Positions 7,669-16,692 of a stretch of DNA of 43,022 nt are shown piece by piece. Made by a program: the position numbers and the translations under genes. Each line of letters begins with the position of its first letter. The stretch's first letter is position 1. The stretch lies in assembly GCA_964619935.1 (NCBI GenBank), contig CAZUGO010000011.1:1-43022 (forward strand), read 5' to 3'. Origin of the DNA: CAZUGO01 sp964619935 (GTDB lineage Bacteria; Planctomycetota; Phycisphaerae; UBA1845; CAIVHJ01). The notes under the pieces are model-generated. The model made no database searches. It had not been told where the DNA came from and saw only the letters and a program-made list of their open reading frames with translations.

Positions 7669-10600
7669 ATGCCTGTTCCAGTAGAGACACATCGGAACGT
7701 CAGCCGCATGAATGTGGTCTTCGCGATCTCATCGCTGGCGTTGATCGTGACCACGCTCTGGCTCGTCTGGGTCGACTGGGATCGTCCCTGGAAGGCCCAC
7801 CAGCAGGACTACATGAATGCTCAGGGCGGACTCGCCGAGCTTGAATACGTCATCACGCAGAAGGAGTCCTTCCAGGACACGCTCGCTGCGGCCCGCGCCG
7901 AGGTGCAGGAGGCCGCCAAGACGGTCGACCGCCAGCTCAATCCCGAGTACGACGCCCTGCTCGCCGAGTTGCGGGACACCCAGGATCAGTTGTACGGCCT
8001 GGACCTGGAGTTCAAGCAGAAAGATGCCTGGATCGTGGTCACGCGCAGCGAGTACGAGAAGGCCGTCGCCCTCGAGGGGACCGACAGCGAGCGGGCCCGT
8101 CAACTGACGGAGAAGCTGGAGCAAGACGAAGCCGCGCTGGCCGCCACCCGCCTGACCAAGCAAGGGGCCGAGGATCACCTCCGCAGCATCAAGAACAGCC
8201 TGCGGGACATCGAGAACCGCTATCGCCAGGCGACCCGCAAGGTCCAGGAACTCGAGAACCAGGTGGCCGACGCGGCCAGGAAACGCGACCAGTATCTCTC
8301 GGTCGCCAACCGCGCGGTGTTCAACATGCCGCTGCTGGACTTCACGGCCCCGAAAGCCACGCCGGGCCGTTTCGAGGTCAAGCAGGTGGTCGCCCAGGAC
8401 GTCAAGAGCAAGCTCAACTTCCTGGAAGGATACAAGGTTGACCGTTGCAACACCTGCCACGTGGTCATCGCCGACCGCAGCTACGCTGAGGAGCGGTTGG
8501 TGGGTTTGTTCGAGGAGGCCATCCCGGCGATCAGCGAGGTCATGGCCCGCGAAGGCGGACCGCAGATCGGCCTGCCCAATCCACCGCCGGTCTACGGACT
8601 CACCGCCGAGCAGATGCTCGGGCAGGTGGCCCGGCGTTGGGCGCGGGTCGGCAAGGAAGAGCGCCGGCGTTACTTCGGGCAGCTTCAGGAGCAGATCAAC
8701 GCCTATCTGAAGCATGTGGGCATTCCCGCGCTGGAGTTGAGCCAGCCGCTGCTGGCCCATCCGGATCTGGACCTGTTCCTGGATGCGGACTCGCCGCATC
8801 CCATGAGCCAGATGGGCTGCACGGTGTGCCACGAGGGCAACGGCTCGGAAACCGATTTCGTGTTTGCGGCCCATACGCCGGTCAGCCACCAGCAGGAACA
8901 CGAGTGGACCGAGAAATACTACGATCGCAACCTCGGCGTGCCGACCATGACCTGGTCGACCTTGGAACATTTCTGGGACTTCCCGATGATCCCGCCGAAG
9001 TACAGCGAGGCCAGTTGCGCCAAGTGCCACACCCGGCTGAACGACATCGGCGAATTCCGCGGCCGGGCCTACGGAACCAAGGTCAAGCAGGGCTTGGAAA
9101 CCTTTGCCCGCTTGGGCTGCATCAATTGCCACAAGGTCGAGAACATGGACGGGCTGCGGCAAGTCGGCACCGACTTGTCGCACGTGGCCTCCAAGCTCAG
9201 CGACGGCTTCATGCACAACTGGATCCTGAACCCGCAGCGCTTTCGGCCGGCGACCTTGATGCCCCATTTCTTCATGCAGGAAAACAACGGTCCGGGATCC
9301 GAAAACAAGTGGGACCCCGACCCGGTGCAGCGCACCCGCACCGAGGTCCAGGCCATCACCGCCTACCTCAAGGCGGTCAGCACGCCGTGGGAGCCGCAGC
9401 CGCTGCCCGCCGGGCTGACCGGCGACGCCGCCGGCGGACAGTCGTTGTTCGCGGCGGTGGGCTGTTTGGCCTGCCATGGCAACTTGGCGGAGTACGGCCC
9501 GCAGTGGATTACCACCGACCTGTGGTACCAACTGCGCCAGCAGTCGCCCGGGGCGGATGAAGACGCCTTGCTGCAGCAGGCCACCGCCGGGGCCCAGGCC
9601 ATGGACCTGAACGCCCAGGCCCAGTACGCCATGAACCACTTCACCGAAGACCGCCATGCCCTGGCCCGCGACGCCGCCACCGAAGAGGAGCTGCGCGCGG
9701 CCGCCGAAGGCCGCGTGGCCGACCCGTTGAAGCTGTACGTGCCGCCGGTGTTCACGCGGTTCGCGCCGGATCTCTCGGGCATCGGGTCCAAGGTCACCGC
9801 GGAGTGGCTGTACTCCTGGCTGCGCGCGCCGCGGCACTATTCCAGTTACACCAAGATGCCGCGACTGCGGCTCAGCGACCAGGAAGCATTGGACCTGACC
9901 ACCTACCTGCTGACCTTGAAGCACGCCGATTTCGACCAGCAACCCTTCGCGTTCGACGCCCCGGCCGCCGCGGCCTTGGACCAGGGGCTGACCGATCTGC
10001 TCAGCGGCCAGCACTCGCAGGAGTCGGTCGAGCGGATCAAGAGCGACAGCGGCGGGATTCTGAGCGACATGCTGGTGTCCACGATCAGCAAACACCCCGA
10101 TCGAGAAATCGCCACCCAGCGCGAGCAGCGCTACCGGGCGCTGGTCGAGTCGATGGACACCCACGCCAAGCAGATGGTGTTCTTCGGCCAGAAGATGATC
10201 ACGCACTACGGCTGCTATGCCTGCCACAGCATCACCGGCTTCGAGGGCGCCGCCCGGCCGGGCACCGAGCTGACCTTCTGGGCCGAGAAGAGCATCCACC
10301 AGTTGGACTTCGCCTTTTTCGGCGGGGCCTGGCACCACACCCTCGGTGAACAGGAATCCTTCCGGACGCTCTTTCCGCAGAGTCGCGACGACCTCAGCGG
10401 CTGGTCCAACAGCGGGAATCTCGAACTCGACATCGTGCACACCCATGGGTCATTCGCCCGGCACAAACTGCTCAATCCGCGAATCTGGGATCGCGAGAAG
10501 TTCAAGAAGCCCTACGAGAAACTGAGGATGCCCAACTTCTACCTCACCGGCGACGAGGCGGAAGCCGTGGTGACTTACCTGCTGTCGCGGCGGCCACCGC

Positions 10601-12624
10601 GGGTCGCCGAGACCTTGCAGGTCAAATACGACGGTCGGCCCGCCGGCCCGCTGGCCGGCGGCCGCCACCTGGTCCGCGAGTTGAACTGCATTGGCTGCCA
10701 CAAGATCGAACAGAACGTGGCTACCGTGCACCAGTTCATCACCGCGTCGGCCGGGGCGGCGGCCACCGATGATTGGGAGGACGACTGGGACGCCGACGAA
10801 GGCGAGGACAGCCTGGAAGCCGCGCCCGCCAAGGAGGATTCCGGCCTGACCCCGCTGGGCGACCGCTTCGGCGGGCCCTTCGACCTGGTCAACGGTCCGC
10901 CGTGGCTGCGCGGCGAAGGCGCCAAGGTCCAGCCGGCGTGGTTCCACAATTTCCTGTTGAACGTCGAGCCGCTGCGCCCCTGGCTGAAGGTCCGGATGCC
11001 CAGCTTCTACCTGACCTCGCAGGATGCCTCGGAGCTGGTGCGATACTTCGATGCCTTGACCGAACACGAAGCCGAATGGTTGCAGGACGAGTTGAAGGAC
11101 ATCCACAAGGCGGTGGCCTCGGCGGATGATCCGGCGACGGCCAGACCGCAATGGCATGCCGACGGGGCCCTGCAGGATACCGCCGCCCTGCTGAGCAGTT
11201 ACTCCATCGTCAACGAGCTGATCAAGCCGCGGGCATTTGACTTCCGCAATAGCGACGCCGCCGCGGTCGACGCCGTATTCCGTGACGTGCTCGCGAATGT
11301 CGAGTTCTTCGCCCATCTGTATGACACCCAGTTCCCGTTCGAACCGGACGGCTACACGCCGCTGGATTCCCAGCGCCGCGAGGTCGCCACCGGTTTGTTC
11401 CAGGAGCTGAAGTGCCTGAGTTGCCATGTGCTCGGCGACCCCGCGGTGCCGGGCTCCAATCCGACGCCGAGCGCCCCCAACCTGGCCTTGGCCCACCGCC
11501 GGCTGCGTTACGAGTGGTTCCATCAGTGGCTCCAGGAGCCGCAGAAGATGCAGCCCGGCACCAAGATGCCCCAGTGGTTCCCCGGCGGACGCAGCGCGTT
11601 CACCCAGGAGATGGGCTACGGCGACGATCTTCGCGTCCCGCTGGAAGCCAAGTACAGCGACAACGGCCCCTACCAGATGTCGCTGCTGATGGACTACGTC
11701 TGGCAGGCGGGGCTGACCCACAGCACCGTGCTGGATCCGGCGCGGCTGCCACCGCCGCCGGAAGCAGAACCGCAGGCCCAGGCGGAGCCGGTCCCGCCCA
11801 TCGAATCGCCCTCCGCCCCGCCGGCGGTGACCCGCCCGGTCAGCGCCGTGGTGCTCAAGGAGCGGATCATCGACCCGGCGGCCATCGGGCCGCGTCCGTC
11901 GCCCGGTGACGCTCCGGCGGAACAGCGCGGGGCCATCAGCGGGCGGGTGGTTTGGACGGCCGAAACGCCCACCGTGGATTACCTGCCGGTCGGGCCGGCC
12001 TACCGGGAAGCGTGTTCGCCCGGCAGCGCCAGCAAGGCCCTGGACCGCCTGACCATCAGCGAGCACACCGGCGGGGTGCCGGGCTGCGTGGTCTACCTGG
12101 CCGGCGACGCCGGCGCCCAGCAGGCGTTCCCGCCGCCGAACGACAGCCTGGTGATCGACATTGAAGCCTGCGAGTTTTCACCGCGGGTGCAGATCGTACC
12201 CCGCGGCAGCACGGTCCGCTTCGCCAATCACGATGCCCTGCCGCATAACGTCCGGGCCCGCGAGGGTCGCACCCTGCTGTGGAGCAAGAACCTGGCGCCT
12301 GACGAGGAGGCGGAATTGACCCTGGAGCGCCTGGGCATCGTCGACGCCCGCTCCGGCAGCGGGTTCGACTGGATGACCTGTTACCTGTGGGTGGTCGACC
12401 ATGGCGCTTATGCCGTGACCGATGCCGACGGCAACTTCACCCTGACCGACATTCCGCCGGGCGAGTACACGGTGCATGCCTGGCACCCCGGCATCCACCC
12501 GATGACCTCGGGCGGCGGTGAACCGGGAATGCCGGCCGTCAACTTCGAGCCCCCGCGGGTGGTCGGCGGGACGGTGACCCTCGCGGGCGACGCCACCGCC
12601 GAGGTCATCCTGCAGTTACATTGA
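7669..12624 (+). CDS. Octahaem cytochrome c with coiled coil and C-terminal cupredoxin-like domain
   Basis: A 1651-residue protein. Order: one N-terminal membrane helix (about 16-35); a long coiled coil (about 45-215); eight CxxCH haem c sites starting at residues 260, 384, 450, 484, 599, 849, 1007 and 1249; a Pro/Ala-rich linker (about 1340-1420); a cupredoxin-like domain (about 1420-1651). The last five haem modules each have a downstream Met-Pro typical of class I cytochrome axial ligands (Met531, Met730, Met954, Met1110, Met1300); the first three do not and may be bis-His. An acidic insert follows haem 7. The protein should be membrane-tethered, facing the periplasm. Its position upstream of cta/sco/cox genes suggests it passes electrons to the oxidase; this is inference. 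In the C-terminal domain His1526 and Cys1571 remain, but the CxxHxxM copper motif is not intact. ATG 7669 is used; ATG 7708 is an alternative start just before the membrane helix. Confidence 0.88.
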   Translation: MPVPVETHRNVSRMNVVFAISSLALIVTTLWLVWVDWDRPWKAHQQDYMNAQGGLAELEYVITQKESFQDTLAAARAEVQEAAKTVDRQLNPEYDALLAELRDTQDQLYGLDLEFKQKDAWIVVTRSEYEKAVALEGTDSERARQLTEKLEQDEAALAATRLTKQGAEDHLRSIKNSLRDIENRYRQATRKVQELENQVADAARKRDQYLSVANRAVFNMPLLDFTAPKATPGRFEVKQVVAQDVKSKLNFLEGYKVDRCNTCHVVIADRSYAEERLVGLFEEAIPAISEVMAREGGPQIGLPNPPPVYGLTAEQMLGQVARRWARVGKEERRRYFGQLQEQINAYLKHVGIPALELSQPLLAHPDLDLFLDADSPHPMSQMGCTVCHEGNGSETDFVFAAHTPVSHQQEHEWTEKYYDRNLGVPTMTWSTLEHFWDFPMIPPKYSEASCAKCHTRLNDIGEFRGRAYGTKVKQGLETFARLGCINCHKVENMDGLRQVGTDLSHVASKLSDGFMHNWILNPQRFRPATLMPHFFMQENNGPGSENKWDPDPVQRTRTEVQAITAYLKAVSTPWEPQPLPAGLTGDAAGGQSLFAAVGCLACHGNLAEYGPQWITTDLWYQLRQQSPGADEDALLQQATAGAQAMDLNAQAQYAMNHFTEDRHALARDAATEEELRAAAEGRVADPLKLYVPPVFTRFAPDLSGIGSKVTAEWLYSWLRAPRHYSSYTKMPRLRLSDQEALDLTTYLLTLKHADFDQQPFAFDAPAAAALDQGLTDLLSGQHSQESVERIKSDSGGILSDMLVSTISKHPDREIATQREQRYRALVESMDTHAKQMVFFGQKMITHYGCYACHSITGFEGAARPGTELTFWAEKSIHQLDFAFFGGAWHHTLGEQESFRTLFPQSRDDLSGWSNSGNLELDIVHTHGSFARHKLLNPRIWDREKFKKPYEKLRMPNFYLTGDEAEAVVTYLLSRRPPRVAETLQVKYDGRPAGPLAGGRHLVRELNCIGCHKIEQNVATVHQFITASAGAAATDDWEDDWDADEGEDSLEAAPAKEDSGLTPLGDRFGGPFDLVNGPPWLRGEGAKVQPAWFHNFLLNVEPLRPWLKVRMPSFYLTSQDASELVRYFDALTEHEAEWLQDELKDIHKAVASADDPATARPQWHADGALQDTAALLSSYSIVNELIKPRAFDFRNSDAAAVDAVFRDVLANVEFFAHLYDTQFPFEPDGYTPLDSQRREVATGLFQELKCLSCHVLGDPAVPGSNPTPSAPNLALAHRRLRYEWFHQWLQEPQKMQPGTKMPQWFPGGRSAFTQEMGYGDDLRVPLEAKYSDNGPYQMSLLMDYVWQAGLTHSTVLDPARLPPPPEAEPQAQAEPVPPIESPSAPPAVTRPVSAVVLKERIIDPAAIGPRPSPGDAPAEQRGAISGRVVWTAETPTVDYLPVGPAYREACSPGSASKALDRLTISEHTGGVPGCVVYLAGDAGAQQAFPPPNDSLVIDIEACEFSPRVQIVPRGSTVRFANHDALPHNVRAREGRTLLWSKNLAPDEEAELTLERLGIVDARSGSGFDWMTCYLWVVDHGAYAVTDADGNFTLTDIPPGEYTVHAWHPGIHPMTSGGGEPGMPAVNFEPPRVVGGTVTLAGDATAEVILQLH

Positions 12625-12677
12625 GTTTCGCAACCGTTTTCATGGATCAAACACACCGCAAGACAGGAGTAACGCAC

Positions 12678-13412
12678 ATGTCCGCAACCCGAACCATGAT
12701 CCTGGCAACCGTGGCCCTGGCCCTGGTGAGCTGGCGGGCGCCCGCCGCCTTCGCCGACGGCGGCACCATCAGCGGCACCGCGAAATGGGACGACAAGCCG
12801 CGCCCCAGCAAGCCGCTGAACACCGCCGCCGATCCCTACTGCGCCGGGCTGTACAGCAGCAAGCCGTTGGTCAGCGAGCGCCTGGTAATCAACGACAACG
12901 GTACGATCAAGAACGTGCTGGTCTTCGTCAAGAGCGGGCTGCCCGAGGGTAAGACCTGGCCGATGCCCAAGCCGCAAGTCCTCGACCAGCATGGCTGCCA
13001 TTACGAGCCGCACGTCTTCGGCTTGATGGTGGGTCAGGAACTGCTGGTGCGGAACAGCGACGACACCGCCCACAACATCAACACCACGCCGAAGACCAAC
13101 ACCGGCTTCAACAAAGGTCAGCCCAAGAAGGGCATGGAGTTCGGCCACGCCTTCGAGGCCGCCGAGATGATGGTGCCGTTCAAATGCGACGTGCACCCCT
13201 GGATGAGCGCTTTTGCCGCAGTCATGCCGCATCCGTTCTTCGCCACCACCGGCGCGGATGGCAGCTTCACGATCACCGGGCTGCCCGACGGCGACTACGT
13301 GCTGGCCACCTGGCTGGAAGAAGACCGCCTCGACCCCCAAGAAATGAGTGTGAGCATCAAGGGCGGCGCCACCCAGAAGGTTGAATTCGTATTCAGCCGC
13401 CCCAGTAAGTAA
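12678..13412 (+). CDS. Secreted cupredoxin-domain protein (methylamine-utilisation-like)
   Basis: A 244-residue exported protein. A signal peptide (MSATRTMILATVALALVSWR, then ...APAAFA) is followed by a domain beginning GGTISGTAKWDDKP, the fold often annotated as methylamine utilisation/carboxypeptidase-regulatory-like. A complete type-1 copper set is visible: His132 (TAHNI), then Cys170, His173 and Met176 in CDVHPWM. The last part (ADGSFTITGLPDGDYVLATW) matches the C-terminal end of the preceding octahaem protein, so the two share a homologous domain. AGGAG at 12665-12669 sits eight bases before ATG 12678 and fixes the start. It probably acts as a soluble periplasmic copper electron carrier near the oxidase. 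A 12-bp perfect hairpin follows the stop codon. Confidence 0.82.
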   Translation: MSATRTMILATVALALVSWRAPAAFADGGTISGTAKWDDKPRPSKPLNTAADPYCAGLYSSKPLVSERLVINDNGTIKNVLVFVKSGLPEGKTWPMPKPQVLDQHGCHYEPHVFGLMVGQELLVRNSDDTAHNINTTPKTNTGFNKGQPKKGMEFGHAFEAAEMMVPFKCDVHPWMSAFAAVMPHPFFATTGADGSFTITGLPDGDYVLATWLEEDRLDPQEMSVSIKGGATQKVEFVFSRPSK

Positions 13413-13429
13413 CCGACCTCGGCCACCCG

Positions 13430-13461
13430 GGCCCGCCGGTCTCCCCCCGGACCGGCGGGCC
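13430..13461 (+). terminator. Strong 12-bp hairpin between the cupredoxin gene and ctaA
   Basis: GGCCCGCCGGTC (13430-13441), an 8-base loop, then its exact reverse complement (13450-13461). It begins 18 bases after the cupredoxin stop. There is no T-run, so it may act as an RNA 3' stabiliser or partial terminator that lowers ctaA expression relative to the electron carriers. Confidence 0.55.
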
Positions 13462-13542
13462 GGTGCTGCCGGCAGCCCCATTCGTTAACCTCGGGACGTG
13501 AGCCCGTCCTTCCGCTGATCCGCGTCCGCAGACGATCCGCTG

Positions 13543-14589
13543 ATGAGCAGCACCTTGGCGACACTCTCCTGCGATGTTCCGGCCGGCCGCGGCGGCACGG
13601 TGGCCTTGCACCGCTTTGCCTGTGCCCTCGCCCTGTGCACCCTGGCCCTGATCATGCTCGGCAGCATGGTCACCACCACCGGCTCCGGGCTGGCGGTGCC
13701 CGACTGGCCGACGACCTATGGGCAGAACATGTTCACTTTCCCGCCGTCCAAGTGGGTCGGCGGCATCTACTATGAACATCTGCACCGACTGGTGGCCGCC
13801 GGCGTCGGACTGCTGACCGTGGGTTTGTGCCTCTGGCTGTGGCTGTCGCCCTCCAGCCGCCGGCTCAAGTGGCTGGGCACCGCCGCGGTGATCCTGGTCT
13901 GCGGTCAGGGACTGCTTGGCGGCCTGACCGTCAAGTACCTCTTGCCGACCTGGATTTCGGTGGCCCACGCCGGCACCGCGGAGCTGTTCTTGTGCTGCAT
14001 GGTGACCCTGGCCGTGGCCACCGCGCCCCGCTGGCAACTGGCGGCAAATCCGCCGGCCCGCCGGCCCGCCCTGCGAACGCTCGCCGGCGTGGTGGTGCTG
14101 TGCGTGTATCTGCAGATCCTGCTGGGCGCCTGGATGCGACACACCGGGTCCGGGCTGGCGGTCCCCGATTTTCCGCTGACCTACGGCAAGGTGCTGCCGC
14201 CGCTGTCGGCGTCCGCGGTGGACGACATCAATCGGCAGCGCGTCTGGGAACCGCTGGCCTTGCCGCCGACCACCCTGGCCCAGATCTGGATTCACACGGC
14301 CCACCGCCTGGGCGCTATTGTGGTAGCGATCGCCGTGCTGTGGATCACCCGCCGCGTCCTGCGGCAGTGGGGTGACCAGCGCCGCGTGGTCATCCCGGCC
14401 GTGCTGCTGGCGGCGCTGCTGGTGCTGCAAGTCATGCTCGGCCCGCTGGCCCTGTGGTCACAGCGGGGTTTGTTGCTGACCACCGCCCACGTCGGCAGCG
14501 GCGCCCTGATGCTGGCAATCAGTTGGATCCTGTTCCTGCAGGCCGGGCGCGTGCCTGCCGCGGAGGCCCCCCCATCATGGCGGACGTAA
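13543..14589 (+). CDS. ctaA: Haem A synthase (COX15/CtaA family)
   Basis: A 348-residue, eight-helix membrane protein that oxidises the C8 methyl of haem O to give haem A for aa3-type oxidase. The two-fold repeat of the family is clear: GSMVTTTGSGLAVPDWPTTYG in the first half and RHTGSGLAVPDFPLTYG in the second. The four conserved haem-ligand histidine regions are present (YEHLHRL, VAHAGTAE, IHTAHRLG, LTTAHVGSG). The stop codon lies past the start of ctaB, so the two are translationally coupled. No strong ribosome-binding site was seen before ATG 13543. Confidence 0.93.
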   Translation: MSSTLATLSCDVPAGRGGTVALHRFACALALCTLALIMLGSMVTTTGSGLAVPDWPTTYGQNMFTFPPSKWVGGIYYEHLHRLVAAGVGLLTVGLCLWLWLSPSSRRLKWLGTAAVILVCGQGLLGGLTVKYLLPTWISVAHAGTAELFLCCMVTLAVATAPRWQLAANPPARRPALRTLAGVVVLCVYLQILLGAWMRHTGSGLAVPDFPLTYGKVLPPLSASAVDDINRQRVWEPLALPPTTLAQIWIHTAHRLGAIVVAIAVLWITRRVLRQWGDQRRVVIPAVLLAALLVLQVMLGPLALWSQRGLLLTTAHVGSGALMLAISWILFLQAGRVPAAEAPPSWRT

Positions 14590-15488
14590 ATCAGGTGGCG
14601 CTGGCGGATCGACCGCTGGCAGCCGGGGTCGGCGCCTGGCGCGATTATCTGGAATTGGCCAAGCCGCGCCTGAACCTGATGGTGCTGGTCACCGCGGGAA
14701 TCGGCTATCTGTTGGCATCCGACGGCCCGCCGCTGATCCTGCGCGGTCTGTGCACCCTCGCGGGCGCTGCCCTGGCCGCGGTGGGCGCCGGAGCCTTGAA
14801 CCAGGTCCTGGAGCAGGATCTCGATCGCCTGATGCGGCGCACGGCCGATCGACCGCTGGCCGCCGGACGCTTGAGCCCGGCCCGGGCCCAGGCCTTCGGC
14901 AGCGGCTGTTTGATCGCTGGCGTGCTGCTGCTGGCGACGACGGTGAACCTGTTGGCGGCCTTCTTGTGCGTGATCACCGCGGTGACCTATCTGTTCCTGT
15001 ACACCCCGGCCAAACGACGGATGCCGGCGTGCACCCTGATCGGGGCGATTCCCGGAGCGCTGCCGCCGATGATCGGCTGGGCCGCCGCCGCGGGCACACT
15101 GGACGCCGGGGCCTGGATGCTGTTCGCGATCCTGTTCATGTGGCAGCTCCCGCACTTTTTTGCGATCGCCTGGATCTACCGCGACGACTATCGGGCCGCC
15201 GGCATGCCGATGATGTCGCTGCTGGACGACAGCGGTGTGCGCACCGCCCAGCAGATCGTGCTGTGCACGCTGAACCTGATCTTCGTCAGTTTGTTGCCGA
15301 TTGTCGCCGGACTGACCGGCCCGGGCTACTTGGGGCTGGCGCTGACGCTGGGGGCGGCCTTTCTGGGTTTGGGCATTCGCTTCTGGAGCCGGCGCAGTGC
15401 CCAGCGGGCCCGCCAAGTGATGTTCGGATCGTTGATCTACCTGCCCGGGCTGTTGGGCGGGTGGCTGGTCACCGCCACCGACCTCTAG
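14577..15488 (+). CDS. ctaB: Protohaem IX farnesyltransferase
   Basis: A 303-residue UbiA-family membrane prenyltransferase that adds a farnesyl group to haem B, giving haem O, the substrate of CtaA. The first Asp-rich motif is NQVLEQDLDRLMRRT, followed by the conserved LYTPAKRR loop and the second Asp motif YRDDYRAAGMPMM. ATG 14577 overlaps the end of ctaA by 13 bases, and GGAGG at 14562-14566 is the ribosome-binding site, so the longer upstream frame is not used. Confidence 0.95.
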   Translation: MADVNQVALADRPLAAGVGAWRDYLELAKPRLNLMVLVTAGIGYLLASDGPPLILRGLCTLAGAALAAVGAGALNQVLEQDLDRLMRRTADRPLAAGRLSPARAQAFGSGCLIAGVLLLATTVNLLAAFLCVITAVTYLFLYTPAKRRMPACTLIGAIPGALPPMIGWAAAAGTLDAGAWMLFAILFMWQLPHFFAIAWIYRDDYRAAGMPMMSLLDDSGVRTAQQIVLCTLNLIFVSLLPIVAGLTGPGYLGLALTLGAAFLGLGIRFWSRRSAQRARQVMFGSLIYLPGLLGGWLVTATDL

Positions 15489-15501
15489 GGGGCTCTGCAC
15501 C

Positions 15502-16134
15502 GTGACTCCGGACCACTCCTCTCGATCCAGCCGGACCTGGTGGGCCCTGGTGATCCTGGTGCTGGCCGGGGTGGCGCTGGCGTACGCGGTCAGCCACCGG
15601 CAGCACAGCACCGTCACGCTGAGTGGCCCGGACCCGCGGCTGCCCCTGCCGGACTTTCGCTTTACCGAGCGCAGCGGGCAGACGGTCACCCGGGACTCGC
15701 TTCGCGGATCGGTGTGGATCGCCGACTTCATCTTCACGTCCTGCGCGGGGCCCTGTCCGGAAATGACGCGCTTGATGACCGAGTTGCAGCACGACCTGCG
15801 CGCGGTCCGCGACCTGAAGCTGGTGTCGCTGACGGTCGACCCCGAACGCGACACGCCGGAGGTACTCCGCCGATACGCCGACCGCTTCGGGGCGGACCCG
15901 CAGCGCTGGCTGTTTCTGACCGGATCGTTGGAGCGGACCTACGACCTGGCCATCGCCGGATTCAAGATCGCCGTGGAGCAGGCCCGCGTGAACCAGGAGA
16001 TCATTCACGACACCCGTTTCATTCTGGTCGACGCCCGGAGCCGGATCCGCGGCTACTACGACAGCGCCGATCCCGCGGCCTTGGCTCGGCTGCGTCGCGA
16101 CGCCCGAACCCTGGCCGGAGCGCCGCAGCCGTGA
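15502..16134 (+). CDS. SCO1/SenC-type copper chaperone
   Basis: A 210-residue protein with one N-terminal membrane anchor (about 12-30) and a periplasmic thioredoxin-like domain. It delivers copper to, or reduces the cysteines of, the CuA centre of oxidase subunit II. The copper-binding residues are Cys81 and Cys85 (TSCAGPCPEM, the CxxxC motif) and His169 (EIIHDTRF). A GTG start at 15502 places the gene 13 bases after ctaB. Its TGA stop overlaps the ATG of the next gene (TGATG), implying translational coupling. Confidence 0.92.
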   Translation: MTPDHSSRSSRTWWALVILVLAGVALAYAVSHRQHSTVTLSGPDPRLPLPDFRFTERSGQTVTRDSLRGSVWIADFIFTSCAGPCPEMTRLMTELQHDLRAVRDLKLVSLTVDPERDTPEVLRRYADRFGADPQRWLFLTGSLERTYDLAIAGFKIAVEQARVNQEIIHDTRFILVDARSRIRGYYDSADPAALARLRRDARTLAGAPQP

Positions 16135-16571
16135 TGTCCATCTCCGATCTCCCGGCGCTCAACGCCACGCTCAACGGGCTCGCCACGGTGCTGCTGGTGG
16201 TGGGCCTGACGCTGATCAAAGGCGGGCGGCGGGCGGCGCACCGCAATGTCATGGTCGCGGCTTTCGGGGTCTCGGTGGCCTTTCTGGTCAGCTACGTGGT
16301 CTACCATGTAAACACCGAAGGGGTGACCCGCTTTGCCGGGCCCGCCGCCTGGAAGCCGGCCTACCTGGCGTTGCTGGTCAGCCACGTCGTGCTGGCGGCG
16401 GCGGTCCCGCCGCTGTGCCTGGTGACGCTCTACCGGGCCTGGAGCGGCCAGTTCGAGCGCCACCGCCGGATCGCCCGGGTGACCTTTCCGATCTGGCTGT
16501 ACGTGTCGCTGACCGGCGTTCTGATCTACTTGATTTTGTACCACTGGACCTCCAGCGGCACGGTCGATTGA
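16134..16571 (+). CDS. DUF420 (CtaM/YozB-like) oxidase assembly membrane protein
   Basis: A 145-residue protein with four predicted helices. Conserved His residues occur in YVVYHVNTEG, LLVSHVVLAA, FERHRRIAR and ILYHWTSSG. This is the DUF420 pattern; the Bacillus member (CtaM, formerly YozB) is needed to make active caa3 oxidase, probably at the CuB or haem insertion step. ATG 16134 overlaps the SCO stop codon. The last codons contain the -35 box of a putative promoter for coxB. Confidence 0.85.
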   Translation: MSISDLPALNATLNGLATVLLVVGLTLIKGGRRAAHRNVMVAAFGVSVAFLVSYVVYHVNTEGVTRFAGPAAWKPAYLALLVSHVVLAAAVPPLCLVTLYRAWSGQFERHRRIARVTFPIWLYVSLTGVLIYLILYHWTSSGTVD

Positions 16572-16595
16572 CGCCGCCCCGGCTTCCAATAGAAT
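16568..16595 (+). promoter_or_regulatory. Promoter candidate for the coxBACD genes
   Basis: TTGACG (16568-16573), a 16-bp spacer and TAGAAT (16590-16595). The -35 box spans the stop codon of the DUF420 gene. It would let the structural subunits be expressed separately from the assembly factors. A 7-bp hairpin (16632-16638 with 16645-16651) lies in the resulting leader. Confidence 0.5.
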
Positions 16596-16692
16596 ACGGA
16601 TCCGATTGCATGTGCGGTCCCGATGATTCCGAGCCGGCGACCCTGCCGGCTGGACCCCGAACGCGACACTGTCGACGCAGGACACTACAGAC

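Noticed and set aside
7729..10446. A 905-codon open frame on the minus strand opposite the octahaem cytochrome
   Set aside because: It lies wholly antisense to eight ordered CxxCH sites and has no recognisable domain; high GC with strong third-position bias creates such shadows.
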